Assembly (NCBI RefSeq): GCF_019059575.1
Contig: NW_024881791.1
Location: 62,001-126,000 of the forward strand
Direction of reading: 5' to 3'
DNA from: Amphibalanus amphitrite
Taxonomy: Eukaryota; Arthropoda; Thecostraca; Balanomorpha; Balanidae
Length of the DNA stretch: 64,000 bases
The notes beneath the pieces were generated by a model. The model was not told the DNA's origin. It saw nothing but the letters and a program-made list of their open reading frames with translations, and searched no databases. This document shows positions 35,837 through 47,789 of the stretch, piece by piece. The translations under genes were made by a program, and so were the position numbers. Every line of letters starts with the position of its first letter. Position 1 is the first letter of the stretch.

Positions 35837-36869
35837 TGTGAAACTATTTTTTACTATGAGTTGTTAAGTTATTTGCTTTATCGTTACTTCAGCTGGGATT
35901 TGTTCTGGTAGCGTGACGTATCGAATTAACTGTGCCGTTTAAAGTTTAAAGGTAGTGTTGTTTAATTATCCGAGTCTCTCTAATGTACGTTTGTCAAGTT
36001 CGGTACCGTTCTGCAGTTCGCCTTTCTCTCTCCCACCATTTGTCCCACAACAGACTGTGCAAGTTTTTCAAAGTAATTATTTACAGACGGTAACATACAA
36101 ACACAGGCCAGTAGCCATAACTATTTACAAGGCCCCATAAGGGCTCAAGGGCCGCACCCTTGAAACTTACATGTTGGTTCAACAAACGTCGCGCGCTGGG
36201 CAGGCTCCAACGTAGCTCTCCAGTGGAGAAGCGAAGGGCGAAGGGCGAAGAAGAGAAGTCCCCGGATCACTGCGGAACTCAGCTTATATACCGCGCCTCC
36301 GGCGGATGGCATTTGCCTCGGGCGCGGCACGCAAGGCTAGTCCCGCAGGACAGAGCGCGCAGAACATAGCAGGGCAGAACAGGACAGAGCAGAACAGAAC
36401 AGCCACAGAACCTCAGGGCACAGCAGTAGAAGAGGTCACCGACTCGCCGTGGCAATGACCTCACCGGCCGCCGGCCTGCCCTTATCGATGTCTGGAGGGG
36501 GTTTTTGTTACCCTCCGGCGGCAGACGCGGCGCCGAACGATGGGAGTCGGCTGGCCAGGTATCTTTTTGTCGCAGGGGCGGTCTCAGGAGGTCCGGCGTG
36601 GTCCGCTGCGCCGGAGGAGGAGCTCGGGTCTGGTGACCTGCTGCTGGTCACGCTCCTGTGCCGACTTGCGGTTCTCACCACGCCGCATCCTCCCCGCGGT
36701 GGTTTTTTGCGCGACCGACGCCGCATTCCCCTGCGGTTGGTTTTTGCGCGGCCGACGCTGCATTCCGCCCCCGGCCGTCGGCAGATTGGTTGATGTGCCG
36801 GGCGCCGCGGTCCGCCGGGTCCGGCTGTGACCACGGTATGGCTGTATCGGAGGGACGAACTTTCTCACA
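35837..36869 (-). repeat. Gypsy 1 3' LTR
   Basis: 1033 bp; appears identical to 42809-43841. Confidence 0.93.
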
Positions 36870-38587
36870 TCCCTCCGATGAATATATGTGAGAGAATGAT
36901 TCCCACCTCCCCGGGTAGATGCCTGTGGGAATGAAACAAAAGTCAAGTCTTTGACAAGGAGTTATGTCAACTGAATTGGGAGAACTCAATGTCCTACATA
37001 GATCTGCCCCGGTTTTCTGCTTGTTCTAGATTTATCTTGGTTTAATATTCCTTACTGCCGTTTTGTTGCTTTGGTGCTGCAATTAATGTGCTATACACTT
37101 GTCACTGTTAAATTAAATGACCACTTAGGAGCAATATGGACTAGGATGTAGCTTGACCGTGTAAGGAGCGGAATGGCGTCAAACAGTCGAGCCTCTGTTG
37201 TCATTGGTTGATGACTTAAATTTGCTAGTCACTGTGCCTGGGAATGTGCGAATAGCGCTATCAGCTCTGCCGTATTAGTATCCTTCCCCGAACTCGGACA
37301 AACTGAACACAAACATCGGCTTCCAGCCTCACTATGTTGACAAACATTTCACTGGATTTTAGTTCTTAAACATTGAATTTATCTTTCTGTAATTTTGGGG
37401 TGACTTTGAGACGTCCCATCACTAATGCCATTTTTGTGACAGCCGAGCATTACTGTCCAGAGCGTGAACCACCGTCCCATTTGTAAGACCACACAAGACT
37501 GCCGGTGTGCAGGTGCCAGTACCATTGTGCCTGGACAGTTTGCCATAATTGCGACCCTTTTTACCCGCTCAAGGTGACCGTCCAGACAGTGATAGCTCAC
37601 TCTGACGTGAACTCCTCCTATTTGCAATGGAGTCGACCCATGTGGATGACGGAAACCACCGCTGTGGACGCCGATGGGTTTCACTGCTGTCGGGCCCCAA
37701 GAAGTGAGCAACAGGTGTGCACTGTGTGCGGCCTAAGCTGTCTCTGCAGCCACTTGGCGCTTGGCTATCTGACGCTGCACGTACTGCGTTCGGAGACGAA
37801 GCTCCAGACACCAGACAGCTGTGAGTCAGAATATCGGGAGGCGAGTTTGCTCAGACAATTTGATCGATTTCGTCACTTTTAACAGCCAGGGATGGACATT
37901 GTCCCAGAATCCATTGGTCTAGTTTTTTCGACCTTGATTTATATTAAAGGACCGTATTCTTATTATCGTTACCTAGTGTTCTGTTAGTCTCGTTGGCTCA
38001 GCGTTCAGATACATTATTGGCCTTCTGGCAGCGCTTACGCTTATTCATGGCACTCAAATTAGACTGACCGAAACTGACCTTGACTGCGCCGAAAGGCATA
38101 GGTATAACGGGAAATAAATTGCTGAACCTTGGACAAGGCTAGGAGCAATCAGGCCACAAACTTAATCAGATTAAATCTCAACGTCATAATACTCTAGGCA
38201 ACTACTTCAACTCAGTTAAGCATGTGCTGTTACTTAGGATTAAGCATTTTAATGCATTGCACTCTTACATCAGACCACTTGATTGGTCAATGTTGCAACC
38301 TTTGCTTATTGGCAGTAAGCAATATTAAACCATTAAGAACATGTTAAAGACTTGCGAGCACTACAGCCTGTTACATGCATACATACGTGTTTCTCATAAC
38401 GATAGTCGTGCTAAAGGCACTGAATCAATCATGCAGATGCTCTGATTTCCCTTTCACTAGGAAATATCTATTCAACCTTAGTTATACATATCTACATACA
38501 CTTGAAACCATTTCCTCATTCCGGGGTGCAAAACTGATTGATCTGAAATGAGATATTCTTTACTGTAACGCTCCCAACTCAGTTTCC
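36870..38587 (-). other. Gypsy 1 noncoding region between pol and 3' LTR
   Basis: 1.7 kb without a recognisable domain. An env or extra gene could have decayed here, but I see no evidence of one. Confidence 0.5.
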
Positions 38588-39403
38588 TCAGGGACTATAG
38601 CGGTCAGGGTGTCTCCTGTCCCGCTGGGGCCTCCTGGGCCACACAGCTTTGGCCTGGGCCGGCCGTGCCGACGCCTCCTCTCCTGAGGAACCGGTTGAGT
38701 CAGTTTCCACCTGGGACTCGGTATCCGAGGAAGACGTAAAGCCCTCCCGGATCTGCGGCTCCTCTACCGCCTCCAGCGCCGTCGTTATTCCGCTGCTGGC
38801 GTCTCCAGCAGCGGTCCCGGATCCTGACCGACGCGTGGTCCGGTATGGCCCTGGGAAGAAACTGTCCTCCTCTGAGGTTTCCCCGTCATTTCCCCCTTCC
38901 TCTCTCTGCTGAAATTCTAACTCCCTACGGAGTGACTCTGAAGCCTGAATGGCTCGGCTCGTTCCGAGAACCCTTCCGGCCTTCCCAGCAGCCCGATATA
39001 CGTGAGACTGCGGACAGGGCTTCAAGCGGTCTACGTGCACTGCGTCTGCTGGTTTGTGTGAGCCTGGCTTACGAACCTCGTACGTGAGACCGTTTTGATG
39101 CTTTCCTTCAACCACGAATCCTGGGAGCCATTTTGCGGTCAACTTTCTCGCGTTTCCGGTTTTAACTGAAGGTGTGTAAACATAAACCAGATCCCCAATT
39201 TCGAAACCCTTTTCCCGAGCGCGACGGTTGTACCACTCTCGTTGCTTTTTCCGGGCGTCTTTCTGATTGCTAATTACTTGCGTAATTGCATCAGCTTGAC
39301 GCTCCCTCAGAATCGTGACCAAATCTTCTAACTCGCCTGAGTTAGGAGACAGTTCAGATGACATGGCCTTTTCAATAGGAAGTTGGAATTGTCTGCCGAA
39401 CAT
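38588..39403 (-). pseudogene. Gypsy 1 integrase C-terminal part
   Basis: From the MFGRQFQLP motif onward: integrase C-terminal region (REWYNRRAR, GDLVYVYTPSVK, KLTAKWLPGFVV) and a disordered tail. The coding frame extends upstream to about 39520 (minus strand) into the end of the integrase core (REWNQFLGATQHAINASYQT), where it meets the deletion joint. Confidence 0.85.
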
Positions 39404-40914
39404 GAGGAACGCTGGGCTCCATTTGTTTGTTGTTTGGTAGGAAGCATTGATGGCATGCTGTGTAGCACCCAGAAACTGATTCCATTCTCGTTGTGAGCGG
39501 TTGAGGGAAGTTGCGGCAGAGAAAACGCTGTTTTGTGTTTGTCCACTTCATGAATCGGGACCTGGTGGAAAGCGGCCGCTAGATCAGTGGAACTAAACCA
39601 TTTTGGTTTGTTTTCGCCAATTTTTGCCAAAAGCTCGTCAGGGTTTGGTAGGGGAAACATGCGTTTCTTGCATATCGCGTTCAACTTTTGATAATTTACG
39701 CATAAACGTAAACTCTTGTCCGGTTTTTCGACTAGCACTACTGGAGAACTATACTCTGAATTGCTTTTCCTAATCAAGTTTTGATCAAGCATCTTCTGAA
39801 TGAGCGCTCTGACTCCTGATTCTAAGGCTTTTGGGACCCGATACGGCTGGGTTACCACTGGTTCGTCGACTGTGGTCTCGATTCGGTGAATCACGCGATT
39901 GCACAAACCCAATTCATCTCCATCCATGACGAAGCAATCGCGATACTCAAGTAGCACATTTTGCACCGCGCCGAGCTGATCCGAAGTCAGCTCACCGTAC
40001 TCGAACGCTTTCAAGAATGGCTCTCTGCTAGCTGTGTGGGTTTCATGACCTGAACCTTTTGTCTCTCTCTCATAGGTGTTGCCGGGAGCTTCCTGCTCCC
40101 GTTCTCGGATGACGGTAGCCACAAGGTCATGGAATGGCTGGGCGCTGACTGAGGTCAAAAATCCAACAGGTTCGTCATTTCTGATGACCGCTCCTTGGTC
40201 GGACACATTGAGAAAGCCTACGAAGAGGTCATTTGAGTGGTACTGCTGATGATCGAATAAACATGGTATGGGCTGAGGTTCTCCGTCTGAAACGATATGT
40301 GGTTGGAACTCAAAGTTCTCGGTAGTTTTCAGAGCGGAGTCCTGCGTGGGTTTCTCGGCCTGAACTCTGATGAATGTTACCGAACGCGGCCCGACATACT
40401 GGTGACGTCCTTTGGCCCTGATCGGTATCACCGTTGCGCATGGTCGGCTGTGTTCTGAGTTGAAAAGTCGAATGGGAGTTTTGTTGTACGTAAGGACAAA
40501 GTTGGACAGCTCGTGATGAATCTGTCGGCTTGGGTCGGCTAGGAAGTCTAATCCTAAAATCGCTTCGTAAGGCTGTAGATTTTTTGCTATCTGAAACTGA
40601 TGCTTCACGGTCCAGTTCTCTGAAATCTCAAAAAGTAGCTCTCCTGTGCCTAAAATTTCTAGTTGTTGACCTGTCACTGATTTTAGATTCACCTTTGGCG
40701 GTAAAAGAGGTTCGTCACCATTTGGCTGCAGCTCGCGATAAGTTTCCGCGCTGAGCAGTGAAACCGGAGCACCACTGTCCACCAGAGCATACAGCTCGCG
40801 CCGCCCGACCTTGAGCTGCATTAGCTGGTGTTTGGCCGGTTCGGCGCTGGGCCCTGGGAGTTTTTTGAAGGACACTTGTTGGCAGGGTGACCGTTTCCTT
40901 TGCACAGGGCGCAC
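39328..40914 (-). pseudogene. Gypsy 1 pol: protease and truncated RT
   Basis: Protease LYALVDSGAPVSLL near residue 45, then RT fingers (VTQPYRVPKALE, NSEYSSPVVLVEKPDKSLR, STDLAAAFHQVPIHEVDKHK). RT breaks off right after KHKTAFS, before the YxDD catalytic box. The remaining residues of this frame are out-of-frame integrase sequence. The frame overlaps gag by 94 nt. Confidence 0.9.
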
Positions 40915-42002
40915 ACGATGTTACGGCAATCAGCCATAATGTGATCAGTCTCTCCGCAAACCTCGCAACCTATCCAGGCCCGACAATCCCTCTGATAGTG
41001 CCCTGGCTTATGACACCGATGGCAGATCACTGGCTTATTGTTGCGATAGGGTTTACCGCGCTGGGCTGAGGTCCTATTGCGACCGCGCGAATTTTCAGGG
41101 CCCGAACTATTTCTCCCAGAGCTGCTGTTGTTGGGAGCTGGGTTCGGGTGAGACTTGGTTTCAAATTCATGCATCGCATGAATGGTTGACTTTTTCATGT
41201 ATCGGGCATTTATTTCTTCATGATGAGCCGCCAATTCAACGGCATCGTGGAAATCCGTAACACGGTTTTCTAGAATGGGACGACTCAAAAGCGGCGGAAG
41301 GCCGGCAGTAAACTGTTCCAAAGCAATTCGGTTAAACATGGTATGTTGGAGCTTCTTCTGCTCGGGGGTACCATGATCGCTTGATAATTCTGGATACGCC
41401 AGTCGAGCGAGTCGACCTACCTGGAGGGCGAACTCACGAACGGGAGTGTCCCGTCCCATTTTCGCCTGCTGTAGCTGGTTAACCAGCTGAGTGGGCTCGA
41501 TTTTCCCTCCAAATTGGGTCAGAAGGGCATTCTTAACATTTCGCCAGGTTCGCTCTGAGACTGGTTTTGAGGCTAGAAATCCTCTCATGAACTGAACCGC
41601 ACGAGATGACATGCGGAGCGGAAGAACACGCAAAATCTCCGCATCTGAGGCTTCCACGATCTCCTTCAGCAACTCTACTTTATCGGTCCATTCTGTAATG
41701 GCCTCGCCATTGTATTCTCCTTTAAAATGACCCAGTTGACGCAAGAAAAAGGACTCTACGTTTTGGCCGTGGCCCTCTCCTAAATGCAGTGCACGGACGC
41801 CTTCCACCACACTGCCCATTCCAGCAGTTCCCCGTATACCGGACTGACCTGGGGCTCCAGTCGAATCCACAGGAACTTCCAGCTGTGGGCGTTCTGGTGG
41901 GAGGGTGTAATAATATTCAGGCTCCGAGTACATGTTTGTCCCGGTGGTGCCTGCCGCTGGTTGTTCTCGGGACTCCGGATCGGTCATCGTGCTGAAAGCC
42001 AA
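40821..42002 (-). CDS. Gypsy 1 gag
   Basis: 393 codons. Capsid-like region with FFLRQLGHFKGEYNGEAITE and RQLARL-type helices. Three zinc knuckles at the C-terminus: CHRCHKPGHYQRDC, CEVCGETDHIMADC and CALCKGNGHPANKC. Intact, so particles could be formed. Confidence 0.92.
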   Translation of the reverse strand: MAFSTMTDPESREQPAAGTTGTNMYSEPEYYYTLPPERPQLEVPVDSTGAPGQSGIRGTAGMGSVVEGVRALHLGEGHGQNVESFFLRQLGHFKGEYNGEAITEWTDKVELLKEIVEASDAEILRVLPLRMSSRAVQFMRGFLASKPVSERTWRNVKNALLTQFGGKIEPTQLVNQLQQAKMGRDTPVREFALQVGRLARLAYPELSSDHGTPEQKKLQHTMFNRIALEQFTAGLPPLLSRPILENRVTDFHDAVELAAHHEEINARYMKKSTIHAMHEFETKSHPNPAPNNSSSGRNSSGPENSRGRNRTSAQRGKPYRNNKPVICHRCHKPGHYQRDCRAWIGCEVCGETDHIMADCRNIVCALCKGNGHPANKCPSKNSQGPAPNRPNTS

Positions 42003-42787
42003 AATAAAACGAGTAGCGTCATGGACACACGGCCTCTACCCCCGAACTAACCCATCTCTAGCCGGGTATCGACACACACAGGACGATTGTTTATGCCCAC
42101 TTTGCTCTGATGGGCTGCAGTCCCAATCAGGCGTGGAGCAGCGCTTCACCCCACACTACGTTCGGCCCGAAGCCGCGCTTGGCCTACCGCTCAGTTGATG
42201 GGCTTTTAATTCGTGTACACTTTGAATTATGAGACGGCAGCCGGTCCCTCATAAACAATCCTCCCGGGTCACTGGTAGGGCAATCGCGACTTCGATAAGT
42301 GCGAATTCCATCGCTCACCTCAAAACTCGTTGCTTTCAGCACAAAGCACGAATGGGCCCGGGAAACCTCAGTGATGACGCAGCAAGAGCACCTGGACATA
42401 CACTGTCCTCAGTGGCACCCCTCAGTGCCTCAGCCCCACACTCAAATTGGCCACGCCCATCCTCTGTCCCTTCACCAATCAGACAGGGCGGAGGGCAGGG
42501 CCTGCCGCGGGTCCGCCGCGAGCCGGCGCTGGCACCCCGGGGTGGCTGAGCCGCCCGCCTGTCCCACTGGCCGGGACAGCTGGGGGAGAGAACCACTGCG
42601 AACATGAACGGCCCTATACCTACATTACTTAAATTTAATTCTTAAGGGCAAAAACAACTTACAACACAAGTAATTTACTGCAAGTAAAAAGGCACAAGGG
42701 TTCGCCGCCCTGTTTGGAGCGGAACCGACAATAAATTTATTTAGCTCGCCTTGGGCGTGCTTAAAATAAAATCAGTCAGTCTATTAG

Positions 42788-42807
42788 GAATCCCACCGCT
42801 GCCACCA
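42788..42807 (-). other. Gypsy 1 primer-binding site (tRNA-Leu)
   Basis: Plus strand GAATCCCACCGCTGCCACCA, the 3' end of a eukaryotic tRNA-Leu (AAG-type) with CCA, 1 nt from the 5' LTR. Confidence 0.85.
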
Positions 42808-42808
42808 C

Positions 42809-43841
42809 TGTGAAACTATTTTTTACTATGAGTTGTTAAGTTATTTGCTTTATCGTTACTTCAGCTGGGATTTGTTCTGGTAGCGTGACGTATCGAATTA
42901 ACTGTGCCGTTTAAAGTTTAAAGGTAGTGTTGTTTAATTATCCGAGTCTCTCTAATGTACGTTTGTCAAGTTCGGTACCGTTCTGCAGTTCGCCTTTCTC
43001 TCTCCCACCATTTGTCCCACAACAGACTGTGCAAGTTTTTCAAAGTAATTATTTACAGACGGTAACATACAAACACAGGCCAGTAGCCATAACTATTTAC
43101 AAGGCCCCATAAGGGCTCAAGGGCCGCACCCTTGAAACTTACATGTTGGTTCAACAAACGTCGCGCGCTGGGCAGGCTCCAACGTAGCTCTCCAGTGGAG
43201 AAGCGAAGGGCGAAGGGCGAAGAAGAGAAGTCCCCGGATCACTGCGGAACTCAGCTTATATACCGCGCCTCCGGCGGATGGCATTTGCCTCGGGCGCGGC
43301 ACGCAAGGCTAGTCCCGCAGGACAGAGCGCGCAGAACATAGCAGGGCAGAACAGGACAGAGCAGAACAGAACAGCCACAGAACCTCAGGGCACAGCAGTA
43401 GAAGAGGTCACCGACTCGCCGTGGCAATGACCTCACCGGCCGCCGGCCTGCCCTTATCGATGTCTGGAGGGGGTTTTTGTTACCCTCCGGCGGCAGACGC
43501 GGCGCCGAACGATGGGAGTCGGCTGGCCAGGTATCTTTTTGTCGCAGGGGCGGTCTCAGGAGGTCCGGCGTGGTCCGCTGCGCCGGAGGAGGAGCTCGGG
43601 TCTGGTGACCTGCTGCTGGTCACGCTCCTGTGCCGACTTGCGGTTCTCACCACGCCGCATCCTCCCCGCGGTGGTTTTTTGCGCGACCGACGCCGCATTC
43701 CCCTGCGGTTGGTTTTTGCGCGGCCGACGCTGCATTCCGCCCCCGGCCGTCGGCAGATTGGTTGATGTGCCGGGCGCCGCGGTCCGCCGGGTCCGGCTGT
43801 GACCACGGTATGGCTGTATCGGAGGGACGAACTTTCTCACA
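42809..43841 (-). repeat. Gypsy 1 5' LTR
   Basis: 1033 bp, TG...CA. Confidence 0.93.
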
Positions 43842-44049
43842 GAGCCCTCAAAGGATGTCGTGAGGGGCCCTGGAGCCAATAATGGGGCCCACAGAGGCCG
43901 TCGTGAGGGCTCTCAGAGTCAGATGCCGCCCAAAAAGTCGCTATGTGGGTCGAAAGACCGGCATGGGGAGCACCCGACCGTACTGGACTCTCAATAGTCC
44001 CAGATCGGCTTTTGTCTACATCACAAGTATGTAATAAATGATTTGACGG

Positions 44050-44193
44050 TGTAATGAACGATGAACCTCAATGAAGGCTTTTATTCACAACATTGCTGGA
44101 AAACAGGGAACCAAGCATCAGGCTCATAAACCATGCAAAGCACATGCAACACCATGCCACAGCCTGCACATGCAACAACATAAATATACAACA
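44050..44193 (-). repeat. Gypsy 2 3' LTR
   Basis: 144 bp; differs from the other LTR at two positions. Confidence 0.92.
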
Positions 44194-44289
44194 TTCACCG
44201 TCCCTCAAGACTGAGCGTGCCAAAACTACGCTCAGCAACACTAACACAAAGACAAACTCCTCGCCACACCATGTCAAAACGCTCGCCTG

Positions 44290-47200
44290 TCACGGCTTAC
44301 ACACCTGATAGTCCATTAATCGAACAGGCACCTGCTTCACCCTGGTTGACCTTCGCAGAGGCCGATCCAAATTCGTTACAGTGGTATCAGGACAGTCAGG
44401 CGAGATCTCGGGAGGTACATCATGAACATCCGGTGCAGAGACGGACACAGCATCAGACGAGTCGCCACGCTCAGCGGGACACACAGGGTCACAGGGCGAG
44501 TCAATAGGAGGCACGTCTGTGTCACTCGATCGATGATCACCCATCTGGCAGTGCTCCCCAGCGCTCTCACCTCCCATGGGCGAGAGATGACGGATAGAGA
44601 CAGTCGGCTCACGACCACTCGGCAGTCGGACCTTGGCGTACGTGGGAGTAACGTGCAGAAGATCGACCTCATCCACCAGAGGCTCGTACTTGCTGGCGCG
44701 GTTGAAGCGACGGAGCAGTACCCTGTCTGATGTCACCAGCCAAGAAGGGAGAGCTTGACCATTGATTGACCTTCGAGGATGTTTGAAGAATCGTTCATGA
44801 GGCGTCTGGTTCGTGGCTGTGCATAGCAACGAACGAACGCTGTGCAAAGCCCGGGGGAGGACGGTTTCCCAGTTTTTCAAGTCGATGCTGTCAGAGTGAC
44901 AGGCCATGCACACAGACTTCCAGATGATGCCGTTGTAACGCTCGGTTTGACCGTTGCCTGGGGCGTTGTATGCCGAACAGAAGCTCTGGGCGATGCTGTT
45001 CTGTAGGAGAAACTGCTTAAATCGAGAAGACGTGAAGGCGGTGCCCTGATCGGAATGTACAAACTCCGGTGTGCCAAACATAGTGAACAGAGACATCATA
45101 CACTGTATCGCCGAATCCGCAGACGTATCGGCAGTAGGAAAAGCGAACGGGAAGCGAGAGAATTCATCTACCACGACAAACATGTACGCTCTTTGAGTGT
45201 TTGATGGCAGGGGACCCTTGAAGTCAACGCTCAATCGCTCAAACACCCTAGTCGCCTTGACAAGCGTGTTAGAGGTATGGACGAATCGTGGTTTGTGCTG
45301 TGCACAGGTTCTACACTGCGTTACGACTCGCCTTACATCATCCACCGAACAAGCCACATTCCGCGACCGGAGGTAGTGCCACAACCGCGTTACACCAGGG
45401 TGGCAGAGTTGTCCATGGAGAGATCGGATGAGATCTTCAGTGTCCGTGGTGGTTGCGCCACAGACAGCCCTGGATAGCATGTCGGGAACTGTGTTGTTGA
45501 ACTTCCCCGGACGATACACGATCTCAAAGCTCATGCACGCCAGCTCGAGACGCCAACGCAGTATCTTGTCGTTCTTGATGCGTCCTTTGCTCGCGCGGTC
45601 GAACATGAAGGAGACCGAGCGTTGATCTGTGATGAGCTTGAAGTGGCGTCCAATCAGAAGATGCCGCCACTTTCGAATTGACTCGACTATGGCTGCAGCC
45701 TCCTTCTCAACGGATGCCTGTTTGCGTTCTGATGGGTTTAACGTTCGCGAGAAGAAGGCGACCGGCTTGTCGTTCTGAGTAAGAGTGGCTGCGATCGCAT
45801 TATCAGACGCGTCCGTCTCTACCACAAAGGTAGCGTAGTCGTCAATCGCTGACATGGTAGCAGCACCGATGTCTTCCTTCAACCGCTGGTACGCCGCGAC
45901 CGCGTCAGGCGACAGGGGAAAGCAGTCGCCGTCGATCAGCGGCCGGAGCTTCTCGGAGAAGGACGACACCCACTTGGAGTAGTGTGAGAGCATGCCTACA
46001 GCTCGCTTCAGTGCCTTCGCGTCCTCGGGCACCGGCAGCTCCATCAAGGCTCGAAGTCGGTCTGGATCAGGTCGAATCGTCCGGTTCTCCACCACATGCC
46101 CCAGGATCCTGACGGATGTCTTGCCATACTGACTCTTCTCTTGATTGATCGTCAGCGAGAACTTCTTTGCAGCGTCGATGAAGCGCTCCAGGTTCCTGTC
46201 ATGTTCTTCTCTGGTGCGACCACAGATGGTCACGTCGTCGACGTATGCAAATGTGTCGCGCAGGTTCTCAGCTCGGATGACATCGTGGAGGATCTGCTGA
46301 AAACAGGCGACCCCATTAGTGACCCCGAACGGGATACGAAGGAATTCGAAGAGTCTTCCATCAGCTTCGAAAGCTGTGTACTTGCGATCTTCAGGATCGA
46401 TGGGGATCTGGTGATAGGCACTGGTCAGGTCTATCGTGCTGAAGTAGGAGTATTGAGCGATCTTTTCAACCTGTTCGTTGATTCTTGGCAGCGGGTAAGC
46501 ATTCAGCTCCGTGAAGCGATTGATGGTCTGGGCGTAGTCCACAACCATCCGACGTTTCCCGCTAGGAGATGCAACCACAAGAACTTGAGCACGCCATGGG
46601 CTGGTGCTGGGAGAGATGATGCCTTCCTTTAGGAGACGATCGACCTCACCCTCGATGAACTTCACTTCGGAAGCGCTGTAGCGGCGTGACTTGGCCTGGA
46701 TAGGGTGACAGTCCTCCGTCAAGTTACCGAACAAGGATGGTGGCGTTACCACTGCGGGAGTCAGACAGCACAGGCTGAGCGAGGATCGAGAGCCACCGAA
46801 CGTCAGGGACACGCTTTCGTGTGCCTTGAGAAAGTCATGACCGAGTAGCACAGGTGCACACAGATCGTCCATAACAGAGAACAGGTAGTCATCATATGAT
46901 TCATCTTGAACCCGTAGTCTCACCCTACACTGCCCCGCCACCTTGACATGATGCCGTGTGGAGGCCATGCACACAGTACCATGTGCGGGTTCGATGTTCA
47001 GGTGAACGTCCTCTGCGACCCGGGTACGGATGAAACTCTGAGAGCTACCAGTGTCGATCAGCGCTTCGAACTCTTGACCATTGATTGTGACACGTGTCAT
47101 AGCAGACCGTAGACTCGGAAGAGAGGTTTCATGCATTGCTGACAGTATCGGCATAGAAGCTGTGGTTTGTCTCCGGTCCTTGGTCGGTTGTGCTCTTCTG

Positions 47201-47543
47201 GACCATCTCCCCATCTGGCAGACTGAGGCAAAATGCCCCTGCCTACCACAGCTTGAACAGGTAGCATTGCGTGCACGACACTTGTTTCGAGCATGATGTG
47301 GACCACCACAGAAGAAGCAGGTACGTTCAACTGCTGCAGTCACTTCCTCTCCTCCTCGAGCGGATGGCACTGTCTCCTCCGCAGAAGAAGGATCAGACTG
47401 AGCATGGGCTGTCACTGTCACTGGTGACGAATCACTGCTGTTTCTATGATACATTTCAGATTGCTGCTGGGCCATCTCCAGAGCACGAGCCTGAGAAACA
47501 GCTGTTTTCAGATCAAGCTGAAGGTTCTCCAGAAGACGCTGTC
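44290..47543 (-). CDS. Gypsy 2 gag-pol, downstream part
   Basis: Zinc knuckles (CFFCGGPHHARNKC, CSSCGRQGHFASVC), protease (FEALIDTGSSQSFI), RT with FAYVDDVTICG, RNase H (VVETDASDNAIAATL), integrase with HGQLCHPGVTRLWHYL zinc site, and the D,D,E residues in VDFKGPLPS, VHSDQGTAF and NGQTERYNG. Residues read between 47544 and 47586 come from the LTR of Gypsy 3. The frame is continuous with 52615-53052 once Gypsy 3 is discounted. Confidence 0.94.
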
Positions 47544-47752
47544 TGTGGCGTATTGTAATTTGTAGTGTCCTGAGACGTGCTGTCATCTAACGGCAGAAAA
47601 GCGAACTCGTGGTTGACGGCAAGTGAGGGCGCGGCAGCCGGAGGGTTGTAGAGTTAGACACCCGAGCTAGGGTTGGTCAGTGCTGTATAATATCTGACAT
47701 TACTGAATACATATCATCGTCTTACGTTATCTGATATCTTAAGAACGTTACA
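47544..47752 (+). repeat. Gypsy 3 5' LTR
   Basis: 209 bp, TG...CA. Confidence 0.93.
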
Positions 47753-47789
47753 TGGTGTCAGAAGTTAACGTAACACAAAGGTGCCCACG

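Larger units (their letters stand above)
35837..43841 (-). mobile_element. Gypsy-type LTR retrotransposon 1, internally deleted
   Basis: Matching 1033 bp LTRs at 35837-36869 and 42809-43841 with TGTGAAACTA...TTTCTCACA ends. GAGC is duplicated at 35833-35836 and 43842-43845. Reads on the minus strand. The primer site at 42788-42807 equals a tRNA-Leu 3' end with CCA. Gag, protease and the start of RT are present, but the RT catalytic core, RNase H and integrase core are missing. 8005 bp. Confidence 0.93.

Noticed and set aside
36870-38587. Envelope gene in Gypsy 1
   Set aside because: No signal peptide, fusion peptide or membrane-anchor pattern in any frame that I could defend.
42788-42807. 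tRNA gene
   Set aside because: Only the 3' 20 nt of tRNA-Leu match, including CCA, which genomic eukaryotic tRNAs lack. It is a primer-binding site.
47544-47586. N-terminal residues MTARLRTLQITIRH of the Gypsy 2 frame
   Set aside because: Encoded by the LTR of the inserted Gypsy 3, so not part of the original protein.
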